DNA of 59,554 nt from Deltaproteobacteria bacterium (GTDB taxonomy: Bacteria; Myxococcota_A; Polyangia; Polyangiales; Polyangiaceae), in assembly GCA_016218915.1 (NCBI GenBank), contig JACRCQ010000003.1, positions 1-59,554 of the forward strand, given 5' to 3'. This document shows positions 58,601-59,554 of this stretch, piece after piece. The notes under the pieces are model-generated. The model had not been told where the DNA came from. It made no database searches and saw only the letters and a program-made list of their open reading frames with translations. Position 1 is the stretch's first letter. Every line of letters begins with the position of its first letter. The position numbers were made by a program, and so were the translations under genes.

Positions 58601-59398
58601 TGCACCTGGCCCAAGGTCGACGAAGCAGCGATCGACGAGGCGCTTTCCGTGGAGATGAAGGCTGTGCGCGAGCTGGTCTCGCTCGGGCTTCAGGTGCGCA
58701 CGAACAACCGCCTGAAGGTGCGTCAGCCTCTGGGGCGTGCCGACGTGGTCCTGGCTCGCCAGGAGCTTTCTTCACGGCTCGTGTCCCATGCGGACCTGAT
58801 CGCCAGCGAGCTCAACGTGCACGAGGTGCGATGGCTCAAGCCTGGGGAGGAAGGCGAAGAGGTCCGCTACAAGGTCAAGCCGAACTTCCGATCGCTCGGC
58901 CCCAAGATCGGCAAGCAGGTGCAGGCAGCCAAGAAAGCGCTCGAGTCAGCGGACCCAGGGCGCCTTCGTGCTGCGCTGGTCACCGAGGGCAAAGTCTCCT
59001 TGCAGCTCGAAGGAATGTCGCTGGAGCTTGCGCCTGAGGACGTGGAAGTTGCCGTCGAAGCTGCAGAAGGGTTTGCAGCTGCGGGCGACAAGGTGGGCGT
59101 GGTGGTGATCCACACGACCCTGACCGAGGAGCTGATCGACGAGGGATTCGAGCGCGAGTGTCTGTCGAGGATCCAGGCGGTCCGCAAGGACATGAACCTG
59201 GACTACACGGCGAGGATCAAGGTCGCGGTGGACGGCTCGGAGCGCATCAAGAAGGTGTGCACAGCGGCCAGCGCGCGCATCTCGAAGGAGGTGCTGGCTT
59301 CCGAGCTCGTGATCGGACCGGCCGACTTCGAGCCTGCGATCGTGAAGGAAGGGGATCTCGACGGCGAGCGATTTACACTCTCGATTTTGCCTGTGTGA
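55661..59398 (+). CDS. ileS: Isoleucyl-tRNA synthetase with a large insert
   Basis: The protein is 1245 aa, well above the usual 940-1100. It charges tRNA-Ile. The class I signature is 'PTANGVPHNGHVLTR' (HIGH motif as HNGH), close to the eukaryote-like (IleS2) type. The editing domain lies at about 190-420 ('WTTTPWTLPSN', 'GTGVVHIAPAFGEDD'). The KMSKS equivalent is 'SKSKGN' (residues 661-666). Between it and 'GADAFRWFFYSTSPPW' (from 789) lie about 105 additional residues (677-786). The anticodon-binding and C-terminal domains follow. No T-box or other leader is visible upstream. Confidence 0.95.
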   Translation: MDQRKPTFDSVRPDINFPRDEGAILEFWKQRSIFQKTLEANEASPQGTFVFYEGPPTANGVPHNGHVLTRVIKDLFPRFKTMRGFNVPRKAGWDTHGLPVEVEVSKELRIPDKAGIEAYGIEPFTQKCIESVFRYTTEWERITEKIGFWVDLPKAYVTFHRSYVESVWWALSNLFDKGLLYQGHKVVWWWAQGGTALSSHEVGQGWKTVDDPSVIVRLRLRDDPKTSILVWTTTPWTLPSNVYAAVDPKVDYAVVADDDDRKMIVASALVPTLEKQLKKKLEVLETRKGADLIGLCYVPPFDIYFSKHADLMAKLQTGGEVRAFWRVVEAEFVTLDTGTGVVHIAPAFGEDDFSLHRKLVATYSNAEHIPLLCAIKPDGKFVAEMGEQYAGRWVKEADKDLTRELEQKKLLVHSEPYRHDYPFCWRSDADPLIQMARPAWYIRTTERIQNAITNNQKVFWQPDHIKDGRFGDFLANNVDWALSRERYWGTPLNVWLCSANPEHKHAPDSVASILKLNPRAFERFDEARDSDPGLSEHLMVHKPWIDYVTFPCPQCGAEMRRVPEVIDCWFDSGCMPFAQWGYPHADGSREAFDQAFPADFISEAIDQTRGWFYSLLMISTLVFDEETQAKMGLSKARPYPHPYKTCIVLGHTCDKDGKKESKSKGNYTPPEVILDSVQMEFAVVDDSQGKVASADGTALIATDDLEGLDLTDGTRVNVFRAEQPDKALTVTIKDTRKLPRRVVLLSEKDRAQLGAEVCPMGTSVMPVEVPRLPAGQRLMIQDPTTPAPGADAFRWFFYSTSPPWTNTRHSLSNVRAAQKDFQIKLRNVYSFFTIYANIDGFNPAVGLADLKGLDAEALSHCEGYRPVKERALLDRWILSEIALATREVTDHLEGYRVYEASLRLIEVVDALSNWYVRRSRERFWASGFSQDKRDAYHTLYTTLVTLARLAAPFIPFFAEEMYQNLVRRVWRKSQPESVHLCTWPKVDEAAIDEALSVEMKAVRELVSLGLQVRTNNRLKVRQPLGRADVVLARQELSSRLVSHADLIASELNVHEVRWLKPGEEGEEVRYKVKPNFRSLGPKIGKQVQAAKKALESADPGRLRAALVTEGKVSLQLEGMSLELAPEDVEVAVEAAEGFAAAGDKVGVVVIHTTLTEELIDEGFERECLSRIQAVRKDMNLDYTARIKVAVDGSERIKKVCTAASARISKEVLASELVIGPADFEPAIVKEGDLDGERFTLSILPV

Positions 59399-59455
59399 GC
59401 TTTGAGGGAGACCCTAGCCCGACCTTCGCAGGTTGGGTAGGTGCAACGAGGCAGA

Positions 59456-59473
59456 GGCGGCCTGAAGGCCGCC
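59456..59473 (+). terminator. Hairpin downstream of ileS
   Basis: GGCGGCCT and AGGCCGCC form a perfect 8-bp inverted repeat with a 2-nt centre (7 bp with a 4-nt loop) about 57 bp after the ileS stop. It has no T-run, so it may be a Rho-assisted end or stabilising hairpin. Confidence 0.4.
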
Positions 59474-59515
59474 CCAGGTAAGATTTCCGTATCCATGCGG
59501 CGACCTTCCTGCTAG

Positions 59516-59554
59516 ATGAAGGATATGTTCTTCTTCGAGCGAGAGATCACGGGC
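59516..59554 (+). CDS. Possible start of the next gene, cut by the window end
   Basis: The frame opens with ATG at 59516 and encodes 'MKDMFFFEREITG' to the end of the window. There is no clear ribosome-binding site and too little sequence to name a family. Confidence 0.25.
   Translation, partial: MKDMFFFEREITG

Overview
The window is about 59.5 kb of GC-rich chromosomal DNA. It looks like a Myxococcota (Polyangia-like) genome. The signs are strong G/C third-position bias, very many lipoproteins with Gly/Ser/Ala-rich linkers just after the lipobox, Cys-rich secreted proteins, a giant TPR protein, a self-contained chemosensory cluster and sigma-54-type promoters. I see no rRNA, tRNA, CRISPR array, phage or plasmid genes. 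One intact insertion sequence is present.

Layout. 0.2-8.0 kb: a LamG/metallophosphatase lipoprotein, an ISNCY-like insertion sequence with visible inverted repeats, a seven-repeat RCC1 propeller lipoprotein, two Cys-rich lipoproteins and an SDR oxidoreductase. 8.0-14.8 kb: one giant TPR gene. 15.0-18.5 kb: a translationally coupled class III aminotransferase - LuxE - LuxC cassette, which suggests conversion of an acyl group to aldehyde and then to a primary amine. 18.6-20.6 kb: lipoproteins, two of them behind a consensus-perfect sigma-54 promoter. 20.7-23.2 kb: glgX and a YciI-like gene. 23.4-31.4 kb: a secretome island with a four-gene reverse-strand run (lipoprotein, M43-type metalloprotease with FG-GAP repeats, SUMF1-like lipoprotein, beta-helix lipoprotein) behind a near-perfect sigma-54 site.

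31.4-36.7 kb holds the most unusual locus. A reverse-strand zinc-ribbon protein and a catalytic-residue-less aldo/keto reductase homologue diverge from four 4-bp-overlapping genes. Each of the four encodes a protein with two YbjQ (heavy-metal-binding/UPF0145)-like domains, and one of them carries a Trp-rich insert. 36.7-38.3 kb: a double receiver-like/PilZ/TM protein with a PAAQ repeat. 38.8-47.0 kb: a complete chemosensory operon (MCP, CheW, CheR-TPR, CheW, CheA-REC, CheB, double-REC), possibly sigma-54 driven. 47.0-50.9 kb: an Omp85-like barrel, a hypothetical protein, a UPF0104-like membrane protein and a lipoprotein. 51.0-55.6 kb: a GAF + degenerate enzyme I-like protein, a small membrane protein, a membrane-anchored amidohydrolase, a nucleotidyltransferase pair that may be toxin-antitoxin, and a PpiC-type lipoprotein. 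55.7-59.4 kb: ileS (eukaryote-like type) with a large insert after its KMSKS-like motif.

Two promoter themes recur. Three strong sigma-54 (-24/-12) matches stand before secreted-protein or chemosensory operons that also have good Shine-Dalgarno sites. By contrast, at least six genes without a Shine-Dalgarno site have a TANNNT hexamer only 6-10 nt before the ATG, which suggests leaderless transcripts. Coding calls rest on reading-frame integrity, codon bias, start-site context and remembered family motifs. No database search was possible.
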